This document shows, piece by piece, positions 35,040-44,348 of a stretch of DNA of 64,000 nucleotides. The stretch spans positions 1-64,000 of the forward strand of contig NZ_CYGX02000053.1 of assembly GCF_900019265.1 (NCBI RefSeq), given 5' to 3'. The notes below the pieces were generated by a model that had not been told where the DNA came from, ran no database searches, and saw nothing but the letters and a program-made list of their open reading frames with translations. The first letter of the stretch is position 1, and every line of letters starts with the position of its first letter. The position numbers and the translations under genes are program-made. The stretch comes from Paraburkholderia ribeironis (lineage in GTDB: Bacteria > Pseudomonadota > Gammaproteobacteria > Burkholderiales > Burkholderiaceae).

Positions 35040-36260
35040 ATGCTCAAGCTAGACTTCCACCCCGCTGGCCGCCACTTCCTGCAGATCCCGGGTCCGAGCC
35101 CGGTGCCCGACCGCATCCTCCGGGCGATGAGCTATCCGACCATCGATCACCGTGGTCCCGAGTTCGGCGAACTCGGTCTGAAGGTGCTCGACGGCATCAA
35201 GAAAATCTTCAAGACCCAGCAACCCGTGGTGATTTATCCGGCATCCGGCACGGGCGCCTGGGAAGCGGCGCTGTCCAACACGCTGAGCCCCGGCGACGCC
35301 GTGCTGATGTACGAAACCGGCCACTTCGCGACGTTGTGGAAAAAGATGGCGGAAAACCTCGGCCTGAAGCCGGAGTTTCTCGGTCTGCCGGGTATCGAAG
35401 GCTGGCGGCGCGGGGTGCAGCCGCAGATGATCGAGGAACGTCTGCGCGCCGACACGCAACACACGATCAAGGCGGTGTGCGTCGTGCACAACGAAACCTC
35501 CACCGGTGTCACTTCCGACATCGCAGCCGTGCGCCATGCGATCGATGCCGCGGGCCATCCGGCGCTGCTGCTGGTCGACACGATCTCGGGCCTCGCATGT
35601 GCCGACTATCGTCATGATGAATGGGGCGTCGACGTGACGGTATCGGGTTCGCAAAAAGGTTTGATGCTGCCGCCGGGCATCAGCTTCAACGCGATCTCGC
35701 CGAAAGCGATGGCCGCCAGCAAGCACGCGAAACTGCCGCGCAGCTTCTGGGACTGGACCGAAATCGTCGAGATGAACAAGACCGGTTACTGGCCGTACAC
35801 ACCGAACACGAACCTGCTTTACGGGCTGTCCGAGGCGCTCGAGATGATTCTCGGCGAAGGGCTCGACAACGTGTTCGCCCGTCATGAGCGTCTCGCCGAA
35901 GCCACGCGCCGCGCGGTGCGCGCATGGGGTCTCGAGATCCAGTGCGCGGACCCTGCCGTGTATAGCCCGGTGCTCACCGGCGTGGTGATGCCCGACGGCG
36001 TCGATGCGGATGCGGTGCGCAAGCTCATCTATGAACGCTTCGACATGTCGCTCGGCACGGGCCTCGGCAAGCTGAAAGGCCGCATGTTCCGCATCGGCCA
36101 TCTCGGCGATTGCAACGACCTGATGCTGCTCGCCACGCTGGCCGGTTGCGAAATGGGTCTGCGGCTTGCGGGTGTGTCGCTAAAGGAGAGTGGCTTGCCT
36201 GCCGCTATGGAGTGGTTGAGCCAGCCGACCAAAGCCTCGGGTTTGAAAGCCGCTGCGTGA
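35040..36260 (+). CDS. Serine/alanine-glyoxylate aminotransferase family protein
   Basis: 406 residues from the ATG at 35040, chosen for the strong CGGAGGAG upstream. Class V PLP aminotransferase. The lysine in VSGSQKGLMLPPG should bind PLP; 'IPGPSPVPDRILRAM' and 'YPASGTGAWEAALSNTL' are typical of serine-glyoxylate transaminases. The likely reaction moves an amino group from serine or alanine to glyoxylate, giving glycine. First gene of a cluster with an MFS carrier, a hydratase-like protein and an FAD/Fe-S dehydrogenase. Confidence 0.88.
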   Translation: MLKLDFHPAGRHFLQIPGPSPVPDRILRAMSYPTIDHRGPEFGELGLKVLDGIKKIFKTQQPVVIYPASGTGAWEAALSNTLSPGDAVLMYETGHFATLWKKMAENLGLKPEFLGLPGIEGWRRGVQPQMIEERLRADTQHTIKAVCVVHNETSTGVTSDIAAVRHAIDAAGHPALLLVDTISGLACADYRHDEWGVDVTVSGSQKGLMLPPGISFNAISPKAMAASKHAKLPRSFWDWTEIVEMNKTGYWPYTPNTNLLYGLSEALEMILGEGLDNVFARHERLAEATRRAVRAWGLEIQCADPAVYSPVLTGVVMPDGVDADAVRKLIYERFDMSLGTGLGKLKGRMFRIGHLGDCNDLMLLATLAGCEMGLRLAGVSLKESGLPAAMEWLSQPTKASGLKAAA

Positions 36261-36344
36261 GTGTGGCGAGTGCGGCAATCGTCTGGCACACGCATCAGAC
36301 GGCCGGTGGTCGGCCTTGAAACTGCAGCCAAAGAGCAGGCAAGG

Positions 36345-36365
36345 AACACGCAACACGCAACACGC
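36345..36365 (+). repeat. Short 7-bp tandem repeat
   Basis: Three copies of AACACGC in the 270-bp gap between the aminotransferase and the MFS gene. No function is evident; no gene is supported in the gap. Confidence 0.8.
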
Positions 36366-36530
36366 AGTAAGCAGTACGCCGCAAGGAGATGGCGGGGAGC
36401 ACTTCCTTGAAAAGAGCCGCGCATAGAACGGGGCACGACATGCAATGCGCCCACAGCATGTGCCGCTGGCGGGCAACGACGCAGCGCGTCACTTCAGGCG
36501 CGCCGTCGACACATGCAATGGAGAGAGACG

Positions 36531-37817
36531 ATGAAGCGGTTTCGATTGACCAGTGCGACCAGTATTGTTCTTGTGATGCTATGCATCATGTACTTCATCA
36601 CCTACCTCGACCGCGTCAACGTCAGCACTGCGGCGGCCGGTTTCGGCAAGGAATTCCAGCTCACGCATACGCAGGTCGGCCTGGTGTTCTCGGCCTTCGC
36701 GTATCCGTATCTGCTGTTCCAGGTGATTGGCGGCTGGGTGAGCGATCGCTTCGGCGCGAAACGTACGCTGCTCTTTTGCGGCGCGATCTGGGGCGTTGCC
36801 ACGGTGTTGACCGGCTTCGCCGGCGGCCTCGCGTCGTTGCTCGCCGCGCGGCTGTTGCTCGGCTTTGGCGAGGGCGCGACGTTTCCCGCCGCGACGTCGG
36901 CAATGTCGCGCTGGGTCGCGAAAGAAAAACGCGGCTTCGCGCAGGGCATCACGCATGCGGCTTCGCGTGTCGGCAATGCGGTTGCGCCGGCGCTGATCGT
37001 GCTCGTGATGGCGAACTGGGGCTGGCGTGAATCGTTCTATATCTGCGGCGCGCTCAGCCTGTTGTGGGTCGTCGTGTGGGCGGTCACCTTCACCGAGCAT
37101 CCGAAGGATCATCCGCGTATCACGCCCGAAGAACTGGCCGTGCTGCCCGCACCCAAGCCGAAGGCCGCGGGCGTGCCGTGGAGCAAGCTGTTTCGCCGCA
37201 TGGCGCCGGTCACGATCGTGTACTTCTGCTACGGCTGGACGCTGTGGCTGTTCCTGAGCTGGATTCCACTGTACTTCCTGCATAACCATCACCTGCAGTT
37301 GCAGAAGTCGGCGATCTTCGCTTCGGTGGTGTTCTTCGCCGGCGTGATCGGCGATACGCTCGGCGGCATCGTGACCGACTGGATCTTCAAGCGCACCGGC
37401 AGTCTGAAACGCGCACGTAGCTGGATGGTGTCGGTCTGCATGCTGCTCTGTCTGCTCTCGCTGATTCCGCTGATGTTCACGCATGACCTCTATCTGTCGA
37501 TCGCGTGTCTTGCGTCGGGCTTCTTCTTCGCCGAAATGACGATCGGTCCGATGTGGGCGATCCCGATGGACATCGCGCCGCAGTTTTCGGGCACCGCGAG
37601 CGGCATGATGAACACAGGCTCGGCATCGGCCGCGATCATCTCGCCGGTGGTCGGCGGCTTTCTGATCGACCACTTCGGCAACTGGGATTTGCCGTTCGTC
37701 GGCAGCATGCTGTTGATGGGCGTCGGCGTGGTGCTCGCGTTCCGCATGCAGCCGGAAAGCAGGTTCGCGCTGGATCCGGCGGACAGCGCGAAGGTCTCCG
37801 CCAGCCTGGGCGTATAA
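36531..37817 (+). CDS. MFS transporter (anion:cation symporter group)
   Basis: 428 residues from the ATG at 36531, with GGAGAGAGACG before it. Twelve membrane segments, 'TYLDRVNVSTAAAGFGKEF' after helix 1 and 'GGWVSDRFGAKR' as the loop 2-3 motif. Probably imports the acid metabolised by the neighbouring enzymes; substrate unknown. Confidence 0.88.
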   Translation: MKRFRLTSATSIVLVMLCIMYFITYLDRVNVSTAAAGFGKEFQLTHTQVGLVFSAFAYPYLLFQVIGGWVSDRFGAKRTLLFCGAIWGVATVLTGFAGGLASLLAARLLLGFGEGATFPAATSAMSRWVAKEKRGFAQGITHAASRVGNAVAPALIVLVMANWGWRESFYICGALSLLWVVVWAVTFTEHPKDHPRITPEELAVLPAPKPKAAGVPWSKLFRRMAPVTIVYFCYGWTLWLFLSWIPLYFLHNHHLQLQKSAIFASVVFFAGVIGDTLGGIVTDWIFKRTGSLKRARSWMVSVCMLLCLLSLIPLMFTHDLYLSIACLASGFFFAEMTIGPMWAIPMDIAPQFSGTASGMMNTGSASAAIISPVVGGFLIDHFGNWDLPFVGSMLLMGVGVVLAFRMQPESRFALDPADSAKVSASLGV

Positions 37818-37854
37818 GCCCTGCACCGTTCCTTTTCTGTTTGCGATTGAAGCC

Positions 37855-38604
37855 ATGACTCCATCACTTAGCCGGCGTCTTGCCGACGCACGCCGCGACC
37901 GACTCACGCTCGACACGCTGCCGCCGGAGCAGAGCCCGGCCGACGCCGACGCGGCCTACGCGATCCAGCACGACATCCTCGCGCTGTCGGGCGCGCGGAT
38001 CGGCGGCTGGAAGATCGGCGCGAAGTCCGCGACCGGTCCGATCCAGGGCGCGCCGTTGCCGGACGCCGATCTGCATGCCGACGGCGCGCGTCTTTCGCGC
38101 CAAGGCTTCGCGCCGCTCGGGCTCGAACTGGAAATCGCGTTTCGCTTTGGACGCCGCTTCGAGCCGTCCACCACGCCCTATGGCGAAGACGAAGTGCGCG
38201 CGGGCATCGGGTCGATCGGCGCGACTATCGAAATCGTCGCGAGCCGTTATGCCGCGTGGCCCGACATCGACAAGCTCGCGCAACTTGCGGACTTGCAGAA
38301 TCACGGCGCGCTGATCGTCGGCGAATTTGTGCCGTATCGCGAGGATTTTCCGTTCGTCGCGCCATTGTTGCGTTTCAACTTCGACGGACACGATGTGGTT
38401 CAGATGACGCCCGCCAATCCGGCCGGCGATCCGCGACGCCTGCTGACGTGGCTCGTCAATCACGCGAGTTCGCGTGGCATCGCGGTGACGCCGGAGATGG
38501 TCGTCACCGCCGGTTCGTACACCGGCATGTTTTTTCCGGCTACGGCGGGCACGGCGAGCGGACACATCGAAGGGCTCGCACCGGTCAATCTGACGTTGTA
38601 CTAA
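37855..38604 (+). CDS. 2-keto-4-pentenoate hydratase-like protein (FAH superfamily)
   Basis: 249 residues of the MhpD/HpcG/DmpE-type FAH fold. Members hydrate 2-hydroxy-pentadienoates or decarboxylate 2-oxo-3-enedioates in a metal-dependent way. The metal ligands appear as ELE in 'GLELEIAFRF', and 'GGWKIGAKSATGP' is near the N-terminus. The gene has no aromatic-cleavage partners here, so it probably acts on a keto acid produced by the flanking enzymes. Confidence 0.8.
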   Translation: MTPSLSRRLADARRDRLTLDTLPPEQSPADADAAYAIQHDILALSGARIGGWKIGAKSATGPIQGAPLPDADLHADGARLSRQGFAPLGLELEIAFRFGRRFEPSTTPYGEDEVRAGIGSIGATIEIVASRYAAWPDIDKLAQLADLQNHGALIVGEFVPYREDFPFVAPLLRFNFDGHDVVQMTPANPAGDPRRLLTWLVNHASSRGIAVTPEMVVTAGSYTGMFFPATAGTASGHIEGLAPVNLTLY

Positions 38605-38638
38605 ACGTTTTTTTGGCCGCTTTCCGACAGACGACGAT

Positions 38639-41600
38639 ATGACGAACCCTAGTTCCACTTTACTCGTCAAGCCGATCCATCTGGTGCGCACCGGGGCTAC
38701 GTCCGCCGCGCGCCTGACGAGTCCGCTTGCGCAGCATCTGCGCAAGTCGCTGCGCGGCGATGTGCTGTTCGATGCGGCGAGCCGTGGCCGTTATGCGACC
38801 GATGCATCGATCTATCAGATCATGCCGGTCGGCGTGGTGGTGCCGCGCGACCAGGACGATCTGCGCATCGCGCTGGAGATCGCCCGCAGCGAGAAAGTGC
38901 CGTTGCTCGCACGCGGCGCGGGCACGAGCCAATGTGGCCAAACGGTCGGCGAAGCGCTGGTGGTCGATACCAGCAAGTGGCTGAACAACATCGTCGCGTT
39001 CGACGCCGACGCGCGCACGGTGACGGTCGAGCCGGGCGTCGTGCTGGACCATCTGAACGCATGGCTCAAGCCGCACGGGCTATGGTTTCCGGTGGACGTG
39101 TCGACGGCCGCGCAGTGCACGATCGGCGGAATGGCCGGCAACAACTCGTGCGGCTCGCGCTCGATCGAGTACGGCAACATGGTGCACAACGTCGACGCGA
39201 TCGACGCGATTCTCGCCGACGGCAGCCAAGCGCGTTTTGCCTCGTTGCGCGAGGCGCCGCAAGGCACGAGGCTGCAGCAGATACTCGCGGGCGTGACTCG
39301 AATCGCCCAACGCGAGCGCGACGAAATCGTCGCGCGTGTGCCGAAGGTCCTGCGTCGCGTGGCGGGCTACAACCTCGACCTGTTCGATTGCCAGAACCCG
39401 CGCGCCTATACCGACGACGGCGTCGCGAACCTCGCCCACCTGCTCGTCGGCTCGGAGGGCACGCTGGCATTCAGCCGGCAACTGACGCTCAGGCTCGCGC
39501 CGCTGCCCGTGCATAAGACGCTTGGCGTGGTCAACTTCCCGACCTTCCAGCAGTCGATGGCTTTGACGCAACATATCGTCAAGCTGAAGCCGGTGGCGGT
39601 GGAACTGGTCGATCGCACGATGATCGATCTGGCGATGAGCAATCCGGCGTTCCGTCCCGTGATCGGCCGCGCGCTGGTCGGCGAACCGCAAGCGATCCTG
39701 CTGGTGGAGTTCGCGGGCGAGGACCGCGGCGCGCAACTCGCGTCGCTCAAGCAGCTCACGGAGCTGATGGCCGATCTGGGCTTGCCCGGTTCGGTCGTCG
39801 AGATGCCGGACGCGAACCAGCAGAAAGCCTTGTGGGAGGTCCGCAAAGCCGGGCTCAACATCATGATGAGCATGAAGGGCGACGGCAAGCCGGTCTCCTT
39901 CATCGAAGATTGCGCGGTGCCGCTCGAACATCTGGCCGACTACACTAGCCGTCTGACCGAGGTGTTCCATCGGCACGGCACGGAGGGCACATGGTATGCG
40001 CATGCGAGTGTCGGCACGCTGCACGTGAGGCCGATTCTCGACATGCGGCGCGACGGCGCGGCGAAGATGCGCGCAATCGCCAACGAAGCGGCGGCACTCG
40101 TGCGCGAGTACAAGGGGGCCTATTCGGGCGAGCATGGCGACGGCCTGTGCCGTGGCGAATGGGTGGCCTGGCAATACGGGCCGAGGCTGAATCAGGCGTT
40201 CAGTGAAATCAAGGCGCTGTTCGATCCGGATAACCGCTTCAACCCCGACAAGATCGTGCGTCCGCCGAAGATGGACGACGCGCGCAACTTCCGCTTTGCA
40301 CCAGGCTACCGCGAGCAGCGGATCGACACGGCGCTCGACTGGTCGGCGTGGAATGTCGAACGCGATCCGCTGACGGGCGAGGAGTCCTTGCCGGGCACCG
40401 GCAACGATCTGTCCGGCGGTCTCGCGAAGGCCGTCGAGATGTGCAACAACAACGGCCACTGCCGCAAGTTCGACGCAGGCACGATGTGCCCGAGCTATCG
40501 CGTCACGAAGGACGAGCAGCACGTCACGCGAGGACGGGCGAACACGTTGCGTCTTGCGGTGTCGGGTCAACTCGGCGAAGCCGGCCTCGCGAGCGACGAC
40601 GTCAAGGACGCGCTCGATCTGTGCGTGTCGTGCAAGGGCTGCAAGCGCGATTGCCCGACCGGCGTCGACATGGCGAAGTTCAAGATCGAGGCGCGCGCAG
40701 CGCGCGTCAAGCGGCACGGGCTGCGCCTGCGTGACCGGCTGGTGGCCTTCATGCCGCGCTATGCCGCGCCGGCGAGTCGCGTCGCGGGGCTGATTGAGTT
40801 GGTCGACAACGTGCCGGTGTTATCGGCGTGGCTCAAGCGGACCGTGGGATTCGCGCCGCAGCGGCATTTGCCGCGCTTCAGGAAGTCGTTCCTGTCGGGC
40901 GCGATTGCGGGCAATGCGGCGGGCAATGCGGCCGCAAGCGTGGCGGGAAGCCGGGCAGAAAGCGGCGCGCTGAAAGAGGTGCTGCTGTTCGTCGACACCT
41001 TCAACGACAACATTGAGCCCGACAACGCACGCGCCGCGCAGCAAGTGCTGGAGGCTGCGGGCTACACGGTGCACTTCAACAAGCGCGACGGCGAGCGGCC
41101 CGTATGTTGCGGCCGCACGTTCCTCGCCGCGGGCCTGGTCGATGAAGCGAAGCAGGAAGCGCGGCGCATGCTCGATCTGTTCAGGCCGTTCGTGGAGCGT
41201 GGCGTGCCGGTGGTTGGGCTGGAGCCGTCGTGTCTGCTGTCGTTGCGCGACGAGTTCCTGCACTATGGCTTCGGCGAGGAAGCGCGACGGCTTTCGCAGC
41301 AAGCGTTTCTATTCGAGGAGTTTCTGGTGCGCGAGGAACAGGCCGGCCGCTTGCAACTCGCGTTGAAGCCGTTGGCGACGCAAGAGGCGCTCGTGCATGG
41401 TCATTGTCATCAGAAAGCGTTCGACGCGTTTACGCCCGTGCAGACCGTGCTCAAATGGATTCCCGGGCTGAAGGTGTCGACGGTGGAGTCGTCCTGTTGC
41501 GGCATGGCCGGCAGCTTCGGCTATGAAGCCGAACACTACGCGACTTCGCAGGCGATGGCGGAACTATCGCTGCTGCCGGCGGTGCGCAAGATCGACGGCA

Positions 41601-41707
41601 ACACGCTGATGGTTGCCGACGGCACGAGTTGCCGGCACCAGATTCACGATGGCGCGGGTGTTGAGGCGATCCACGTGGCGCGCGTGCTGGCGATGGCGTT
41701 GCAATAA
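38639..41707 (+). CDS. FAD- and Fe-S-containing D-2-hydroxyacid dehydrogenase (YdiJ-like)
   Basis: 1022 residues. The N-terminal half is an FAD-binding (PCMH) domain ('RGAGTSQCGQTVGEALVVDT', 'MAGNNSCGSRSIEYGN') plus the FAD-oxidase C-terminal domain ending 'GEHGDG'. The C-terminal half carries an Fe-S segment CVSCKGCKRDCPTG and two CCG-type domains ('RPVCCGRTFLAAGL', 'ESSCCGMAGSFGYE'). This layout fits respiratory D-lactate or D-2-hydroxyglutarate dehydrogenases that pass electrons to the quinone pool. Last gene of the cluster; 34 bp after the hydratase. Confidence 0.88.
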   Translation: MTNPSSTLLVKPIHLVRTGATSAARLTSPLAQHLRKSLRGDVLFDAASRGRYATDASIYQIMPVGVVVPRDQDDLRIALEIARSEKVPLLARGAGTSQCGQTVGEALVVDTSKWLNNIVAFDADARTVTVEPGVVLDHLNAWLKPHGLWFPVDVSTAAQCTIGGMAGNNSCGSRSIEYGNMVHNVDAIDAILADGSQARFASLREAPQGTRLQQILAGVTRIAQRERDEIVARVPKVLRRVAGYNLDLFDCQNPRAYTDDGVANLAHLLVGSEGTLAFSRQLTLRLAPLPVHKTLGVVNFPTFQQSMALTQHIVKLKPVAVELVDRTMIDLAMSNPAFRPVIGRALVGEPQAILLVEFAGEDRGAQLASLKQLTELMADLGLPGSVVEMPDANQQKALWEVRKAGLNIMMSMKGDGKPVSFIEDCAVPLEHLADYTSRLTEVFHRHGTEGTWYAHASVGTLHVRPILDMRRDGAAKMRAIANEAAALVREYKGAYSGEHGDGLCRGEWVAWQYGPRLNQAFSEIKALFDPDNRFNPDKIVRPPKMDDARNFRFAPGYREQRIDTALDWSAWNVERDPLTGEESLPGTGNDLSGGLAKAVEMCNNNGHCRKFDAGTMCPSYRVTKDEQHVTRGRANTLRLAVSGQLGEAGLASDDVKDALDLCVSCKGCKRDCPTGVDMAKFKIEARAARVKRHGLRLRDRLVAFMPRYAAPASRVAGLIELVDNVPVLSAWLKRTVGFAPQRHLPRFRKSFLSGAIAGNAAGNAAASVAGSRAESGALKEVLLFVDTFNDNIEPDNARAAQQVLEAAGYTVHFNKRDGERPVCCGRTFLAAGLVDEAKQEARRMLDLFRPFVERGVPVVGLEPSCLLSLRDEFLHYGFGEEARRLSQQAFLFEEFLVREEQAGRLQLALKPLATQEALVHGHCHQKAFDAFTPVQTVLKWIPGLKVSTVESSCCGMAGSFGYEAEHYATSQAMAELSLLPAVRKIDGNTLMVADGTSCRHQIHDGAGVEAIHVARVLAMALQ

Positions 41708-41735
41708 CGCGCAGTACGCCTGGCGCTCCCCACGC

Positions 41736-42668
41736 TCAGCCGCCCACGGCCTGCCGATACGCGGTCGGCGCCACGCCGACACTCTCGCGAAAGCGGTGGC
41801 TGAAATGGCTGGCGTTCGCATAGCCGCATTGCTCGGCGACTTGCGCGAGCGGCAGCGCGGTGGTGCGCAACAGCGTGCGGGCGCGTCCGAGCCGGCGCTG
41901 CGCGATCCACGCGGCGGGCGGCAATCCGAACGACGTATGGAACATCCGCGCGAGATGAAACTCCGACAACGCCGCGACGCCGGCGAGCTCACCAAGCGTG
42001 AGCGTCTGCGCGAGATGGCTTTCGATGTAGTCGCGCAGCCGGCGGCGCGTCGCCACCGACAAGCCGCCTTTGAGCGATGCGCCGGCGCGACGCACGCCTT
42101 GCGCATGCAGCAGCAGACTCAGCACCTCGTGCGCGGTTTCGTTGGTGCGCAGCAGACCATCGGGCTGTTGCCAATCTTCGTTGACGAGCGATTGGCACAA
42201 GCTGGCGATGCGGGCGTCTTCGAAATAGGTGCGATCGGCGAGCGTCAGTTCGCGCGGCTCGCGGTCGAGTTCCTGAACGGCGCGCTGCGTGAAGTGCTCG
42301 GGCAGGAAATACAGATGCATGAAATGCATGTAGCCGCGCACCCACCAGCGTGACTCGTGTTCGCCAGGCAGCGCGCAAAGCCGCGACGGCGCGCCATAGT
42401 GGCCCGGCATTTTTTGGCGCTCGGTGCGATAGCCGCCATCCAGATAGCACGACAACGTGTGATGGCCGGGCCGCTCGTAAACGGTCTCCGCTTCCTTCGT
42501 GTTGCGCGTCCAGAGGGCGATGGCGAGACCATCGCCGAGCCACGCGAAGCGGTCCAGATTCGCGTTGGCGCTGCTCAGCGTATGACAGACCGACTGAAGG
42601 CCGAACGGCGTTCCGGTAGCGGGCATCACGGGGGCGGGTGGACTGGCGTTCACGGAAAACGGGCGCAA
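41736..42668 (-). CDS. AraC-family transcriptional regulator
   Basis: 310 residues. The C-terminal 100 residues contain the two AraC helix-turn-helix motifs ('LTLGELAGVAALSEFHLARM' and 'LAQVAEQCGYANASHFSHRF'). The N-terminal 190 residues are an effector domain without a recognised ligand. Divergent from the EamA transporter gene at 42815, which may be its target. Confidence 0.9.
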   Translation of the reverse strand: MRPFSVNASPPAPVMPATGTPFGLQSVCHTLSSANANLDRFAWLGDGLAIALWTRNTKEAETVYERPGHHTLSCYLDGGYRTERQKMPGHYGAPSRLCALPGEHESRWWVRGYMHFMHLYFLPEHFTQRAVQELDREPRELTLADRTYFEDARIASLCQSLVNEDWQQPDGLLRTNETAHEVLSLLLHAQGVRRAGASLKGGLSVATRRRLRDYIESHLAQTLTLGELAGVAALSEFHLARMFHTSFGLPPAAWIAQRRLGRARTLLRTTALPLAQVAEQCGYANASHFSHRFRESVGVAPTAYRQAVGG

Positions 42669-42814
42669 TGCTTGGTGTGACGGAATGAGCGTCAGTATAC
42701 GGCGAGCGCTGTGCGATGGCTCGTCGACACGAAAAAGTGCGCAATCCTGGACAAGTGCGACGGGCTTCGCTGTCGCATAGTCAAGTATCCGTATTCCCTG
42801 CCGCAGGTTCGACC

Positions 42815-43717
42815 ATGAATCTTTTGCTTTATGCCACCACCGTTCTGATCTGGGGCACCACGTGGATCGCGATCAAATGGCAACTCGGCACCGTGCCGCC
42901 GCCGGTATCGATTGCATGGCGGTTCTGGATCGCCGCGTTATTGCTGTTCGCGTTGCTGCGCATCATGCGCCGGCCGATCTGGCCGCCGCGCGCCGCGTGG
43001 CGCCTGCTGGCCGCGCAAGGCGTGACGCTTTTCTGCGTCAACTTTCTGTGCTTCTACTACGCCGAACAGGTCGTGCCGAGCGGCCTCGTCGCAGTGGTGT
43101 TCTCCACCGCGCCGCTGCTGAACTCCATCAACGGACGCCTCTTCATGGGCCGGCCGCTGCAACCGACCGCCATTGCCGGCGCGTTGCTGGGGCTCGTCGG
43201 CATCGTCTGTCTGTTCGTTCAGCAGATGGCGGGACACCTGGGCGATCACGCGGCATGGCTGGGTCTCGCGGTCGCGTTTCTCGGGACCTTGTGTTTTTCG
43301 GCGGGCAATTTGCTGTCTAGCCGCATGCAATCCATGGGCTTGCATCCGTTTGCCACCAACAGCTGGGCGATGTTGATAGGCGCCAGCATCCTGACGCTGG
43401 GCAGCGCGCTGGCCGGCATGTCTTTCGCGGTCGAGCCGTCCGTGCGTTATCTCGGCGCGCTTGCCTATCTCGCGGTGTTCGGCTCAGTGGTCGGCTTTAC
43501 GGCATATCTGATGCTGGTCGGACGCATGGGCCCCGAACGGGCCGCTTACTGCACGGTGCTGTTTCCGATCGTGGCGCTGGCGGTGTCGACCGTGTTCGAA
43601 GGGTATCGATGGTCCGCGCTGGCAGTGCTCGGGCTGTTGCTGGTGGTGGCCGGCAATCTCGTGGCGTTCGATTTGACGCGGCGCATTTTTGCGCGGCGCG
43701 CCGAGGCGGGCTCGTGA
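42815..43717 (+). CDS. EamA/DMT-family transporter
   Basis: 300 residues from the ATG at 42815 (MNLLLYATTVLIWGTTW). Ten hydrophobic helices in two EamA repeats; 'IWGTTWIAIKW' and 'VVPSGLVAVVFSTAPL' are typical of this drug/metabolite exporter family. Probably exports an amino acid or related metabolite. A palindromic terminator follows at 43787. Confidence 0.9.
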   Translation: MNLLLYATTVLIWGTTWIAIKWQLGTVPPPVSIAWRFWIAALLLFALLRIMRRPIWPPRAAWRLLAAQGVTLFCVNFLCFYYAEQVVPSGLVAVVFSTAPLLNSINGRLFMGRPLQPTAIAGALLGLVGIVCLFVQQMAGHLGDHAAWLGLAVAFLGTLCFSAGNLLSSRMQSMGLHPFATNSWAMLIGASILTLGSALAGMSFAVEPSVRYLGALAYLAVFGSVVGFTAYLMLVGRMGPERAAYCTVLFPIVALAVSTVFEGYRWSALAVLGLLLVVAGNLVAFDLTRRIFARRAEAGS

Positions 43718-43786
43718 CGCATGGCTTCGCTGCGGCTTCGCCAATGCATGCCACGCCACGCGTTTGCAAATCGTAGCCTTGCGTGC

Positions 43787-43810
43787 GCGGCCGCTGCAGC
43801 GGCCGCTTTT
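43787..43810 (+). terminator. Terminator after the EamA gene
   Basis: GCGGCCGCTGCAGCGGCCGC is a perfect 20-bp palindrome followed by TTTT, 70 bp after the EamA stop. The extremely short loop is unusual but the layout fits an intrinsic terminator. Confidence 0.65.
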
Positions 43811-43817
43811 GGCAAGC

Positions 43818-43883
43818 TTAAGGTGAGCGTTTTCGGGAAGTCCAGAACATAGCAAGACCGCGACCGGTGAGTCTTTGCGGGAG
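43818..43883 (-). repeat. Two outlying iterons
   Basis: TTAAGGTGAGCGTTTTCGGG (43818-43837) and GGTGAGTCTTTGCGGGAG (43866-43883), both in the orientation of the other outlying copies. They are the most distant from the origin in this window. Confidence 0.75.
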
Positions 43884-43930
43884 CCGTTCTCGAACAACCA
43901 GGCCGCCGGAACTGCTCATGAATTAACCAC

Positions 43931-43964
43931 GTGGGTAGACGAACCCACCCGACGCCCGTATAAT
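43931..43964 (+). promoter_or_regulatory. Putative promoter/operator of the osmolyte ABC operon
   Basis: Dyad GTGGGT-AGACGA-ACCCAC (43931-43948) followed by a consensus -10 TATAAT (43959-43964). No good -35 is seen, so activation through the dyad is plausible. The first gene starts 385 bp downstream. Confidence 0.4.
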
Positions 43965-44012
43965 CGCTCGCTCACTAACCGCGAAATCGCAGCCAAATAG
44001 GCTAAGTTAGAA

Positions 44013-44153
44013 GGGGTTGGATGCAAACTGGCAGCACATTGCATTCCTCCCGCCGCCGGTGAAAAACCGGTTTCCCAAGGGGCCCCAAAGCCCTGCCGGA
44101 CAAGCGATCCAACACCGCTGTCCACATCATCGATGGATCTGGCGCCAGTTTGC
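44013..44153 (+). promoter_or_regulatory. Possible structured leader of the osmolyte ABC operon
   Basis: Within the long leader, GCAAACTGGC (44023-44032) is an exact reverse complement of GCCAGTTTGC (44144-44153). GTTGGAT (44016-44022) can pair with ATCCAAC (44107-44113), though the two helices cannot nest simply. A local CCGGT-GAAAA-ACCGG hairpin lies inside. No known riboswitch class is recognised. Confidence 0.3.
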
Positions 44154-44348
44154 TGACTGGCAAGCCACCGAGGGTTCGAGCAACGCATCGCCCGTTACCC
44201 TCGTGCCGGGCAAACAACACCCGTCCGGCACCACTCGGTTCACCTCGCGGCACCTGCCGCGTCCCGAACTTCCCATTCGCAGCGTCGTCACGACGCCTGT
44301 GCGGCGTAGCCATTGGCGCGCGTCGCTCGAACAAGGAGGCGCATCTTC

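Noticed and set aside
36579..37916. 445-codon minus-strand open frame
   Set aside because: Antisense to an MFS transporter with clear membrane-helix pattern.
39080..40717. 545-codon minus-strand open frame
   Set aside because: Lies wholly within the FAD/Fe-S dehydrogenase gene and has no family resemblance.
44031..44100. Cobalamin riboswitch (GGTGAAAAACCGG segment)
   Set aside because: Only this local hairpin resembles the class; the conserved B12 box and other elements are missing.
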